NCBI GenBank assembly: GCA_001803645.1
Contig: MHDW01000192.1
Span: forward strand, 6,136-12,754
Direction: 5' to 3'
Source: Nitrospirae bacterium GWC2_42_7
GTDB taxonomy: Bacteria > Nitrospirota > Thermodesulfovibrionia > Thermodesulfovibrionales > UBA6898
Length of the DNA stretch: 6,619 bases
Of this stretch, positions 5,447 to 6,619 are shown piece by piece. The stretch's first letter is position 1. Each line of letters begins with the position of its first letter. The position numbers and the translations under genes were made by a program. The notes below the pieces were generated by a model that saw only the letters and a list, made by a program, of their open reading frames with translations, did no database searches and had not been told where the DNA came from.

Positions 5447-5965
5447 GTGAAAAAGGTATTAATTGCAGTTGATAACACGAAAAATTCCAAAGGAGTACTC
5501 TCAATGTTCAGAGATGTTGTCTCTGTGCCTGAAAGTATTGTTCTACTTCATGTAGAACAACTGGAAGGTAATTCCATGATGACCGCTATGCTCAGTGATG
5601 CTGAAATGGCAACATTAAAAGATTCCCTAAAAGGAACTGAACATAAGGAAGCTCTAGACAAGAAAGCGGAAAATTTACTGACTTATTACAAAAAAGAACT
5701 TGAAAGGAGCGGTTTAATTAATATCAAGACCGTAATAAAAGAGGGTCATCCTTCAGAGGAAATCCTCAAAACAGCAGAAGAAGAGAGAGTTGATATGATA
5801 ATTGTGGGTTGCAGCGGAAAATCGAACCTGCACAGGTTTATGTCTGGTTGTGCATCCAGAGAGGTAGAAAAAAACGCCAAGGTGCCTGTTCTTATAACAA
5901 AAGGTGATGGCTGCGGTAAACATGCTCATATGTGGAATGGGAGGGAAGCCTATGCCGTACAGTAG
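5447..5965 (+). CDS. Universal stress protein (UspA family), third tandem copy
   Basis: The 172-residue soluble Usp starts with GTG, supported by AGGAGG 5 nt upstream and by alignment of MKKVLIAVDNTK with the two preceding copies. D9 is present. The nucleotide loop is G121-C122-S-G124-x9-G134-C135, so like copy two it has Cys where Ser/Thr is normal, plus a second Cys at 122. C156 in the tail (GDGCGKHAHMWNGREAYAVQ) and the two nearby His are further possible metal or redox ligands. The last residues GREAYAV resemble the juncture WKDAYAAV just before the membrane helix of the first copy, but here the frame stops. The last 14 nt overlap the start of the YeeE gene, so the two are translationally coupled and probably work together. 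Confidence 0.93.
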   Translation: MKKVLIAVDNTKNSKGVLSMFRDVVSVPESIVLLHVEQLEGNSMMTAMLSDAEMATLKDSLKGTEHKEALDKKAENLLTYYKKELERSGLINIKTVIKEGHPSEEILKTAEEERVDMIIVGCSGKSNLHRFMSGCASREVEKNAKVPVLITKGDGCGKHAHMWNGREAYAVQ

Positions 5966-6619
5966 TCTGATCTCAGCCCTCACAGCTATAGTGCTCGGCA
6001 TATCCCTTGGTTTCATTCTTCAAAGAGGGCGCTTCTGTCTTAATTCCGCGTTCAGGGATATTATATTCATAAAAGATCTCACCATGTTCAGAGCATATCT
6101 TCTCTGTGTGGTAGTTGCTGTAATTGGCACCAATCTTTTAGAAGACGCCGGATTAATAATGTTTTTTGATCCGGACGCAGGTCAATTTGTCTCAACCACA
6201 CTTATGCGACAATACTTTTCACCAATTGCCGTTGTACTCGGTGGTTTCCTGTTTGGTCTCGGCATAGTTCTGGCAGGCGGGTGCGCAAGCGGTATTGTGT
6301 ACAGGCTTGGAGAAGGACAATTGGCAGCAGCTATTGCCATCGGAGGATTCTTTTTCGGAGTAGCAATGACTGCAGACGGCATTTTGAGCCCACTTAGTAA
6401 GTTTCTGAAAAGTTTCAAGGTAGATGTTTTTGGAGTATCAAATCCTGCAATATGGGATTTTTTCGGAAGCGGGACAACAACAAAATGGATTACAATAGCT
6501 GTCTTTTCCATACTTATATTAACCTTTGTTTTTAAGGGAAAACCAACCTTCGGGATGTCCGGCAGAGGCTATTCATGGGGTTTAACTGGTCTCCTTGTAG
6601 GTCTTTTAACCATAATTGC
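5952..6619 (+). CDS. YeeE/YedE-family transporter (thiosulfate/sulfur-compound type), partial
   Basis: An open frame from ATG 5952 to the window end (222 codons, stop not seen). Multi-pass inner-membrane protein. The first helix ends in LGFILQRGRFCLNSAFRD (19-36), the family signature with C29. A central helix carries LAGGCASGIVYRLGEG (107-122) with C111; in this family such GGCxxG cysteines line the substrate path. Characterised YeeE proteins import thiosulfate, and YedE variants are linked to selenium metabolism; which applies here is not visible. Further hydrophobic segments follow at about 125-141 and 178-192, and another begins near 208. A strong GGGAGGG lies 6 nt before the ATG, inside the last codons of the third usp gene, giving a 14-nt overlap. 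It belongs to the sigma-54-controlled unit. The usual TusA or rhodanese partner could lie beyond the window. Confidence 0.93.
   Translation, partial: MPYSSLISALTAIVLGISLGFILQRGRFCLNSAFRDIIFIKDLTMFRAYLLCVVVAVIGTNLLEDAGLIMFFDPDAGQFVSTTLMRQYFSPIAVVLGGFLFGLGIVLAGGCASGIVYRLGEGQLAAAIAIGGFFFGVAMTADGILSPLSKFLKSFKVDVFGVSNPAIWDFFGSGTTTKWITIAVFSILILTFVFKGKPTFGMSGRGYSWGLTGLLVGLLTII

Overview
The window is bacterial, AT-leaning and densely packed. Gene content (RecN, a KorD-type ferredoxin, a PAS/sigma-54 activator, tandem universal stress proteins, a YeeE/YedE transporter and a DUF401-type membrane protein) suggests an anaerobic or microaerophilic sulfur-metabolising bacterium. A Nitrospirota (Thermodesulfovibrionia-like) or deltaproteobacterial lineage would fit, but this is inferred from gene style and not from a phylogenetic marker.

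Left part, plus strand: the C-terminus of a membrane protein resembling the DUF401 family (2-187). A 102-bp element with C/G-rich imperfect inverted repeats follows (206-307), then a short tight operon: recN (386-2050), a small 2x[4Fe-4S] ferredoxin overlapping it by ATGA (2047-2286), and a single-domain rhodanese (2297-2638). The rhodanese is the main surprise. Its reading frame is interrupted by one TGA (2510-2512), exactly at the position of the catalytic cysteine, and the same frame then continues to a perfect rhodanese C-terminus. A small stem-loop with G and U in the loop lies at the right distance downstream. The best reading is a selenocysteine-containing rhodanese of 113 residues; the alternative is a nonsense mutation.

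Middle, minus strand: a PAS-AAA+-Fis sigma-54 activator (4006-2654) with five cysteines in its sensor region and no receiver domain. It converges on the rhodanese gene with a 15-nt gap.

Right part, plus strand: a 252-bp divergent intergenic region carries several palindromes and a good -24/-12 sigma-54 promoter. It drives three tandem paralogous Usp genes (4259-4843, 4877-5383, 5447-5965) and an overlapping YeeE/YedE-family transporter (5952 to the window end). The activator probably controls this usp-usp-usp-yeeE unit. The first Usp carries an extra C-terminal membrane helix that looks, in protein and in DNA spacing, like the first helix of the YeeE gene. This suggests a duplicated usp-yeeE module, one copy of which decayed into a membrane-anchored Usp.

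Possible shared theme: handling of sulfane sulfur, thiosulfate or selenium (Sec-rhodanese, YeeE, cysteine-rich sensor) together with redox and stress response. That link is an inference from proximity.
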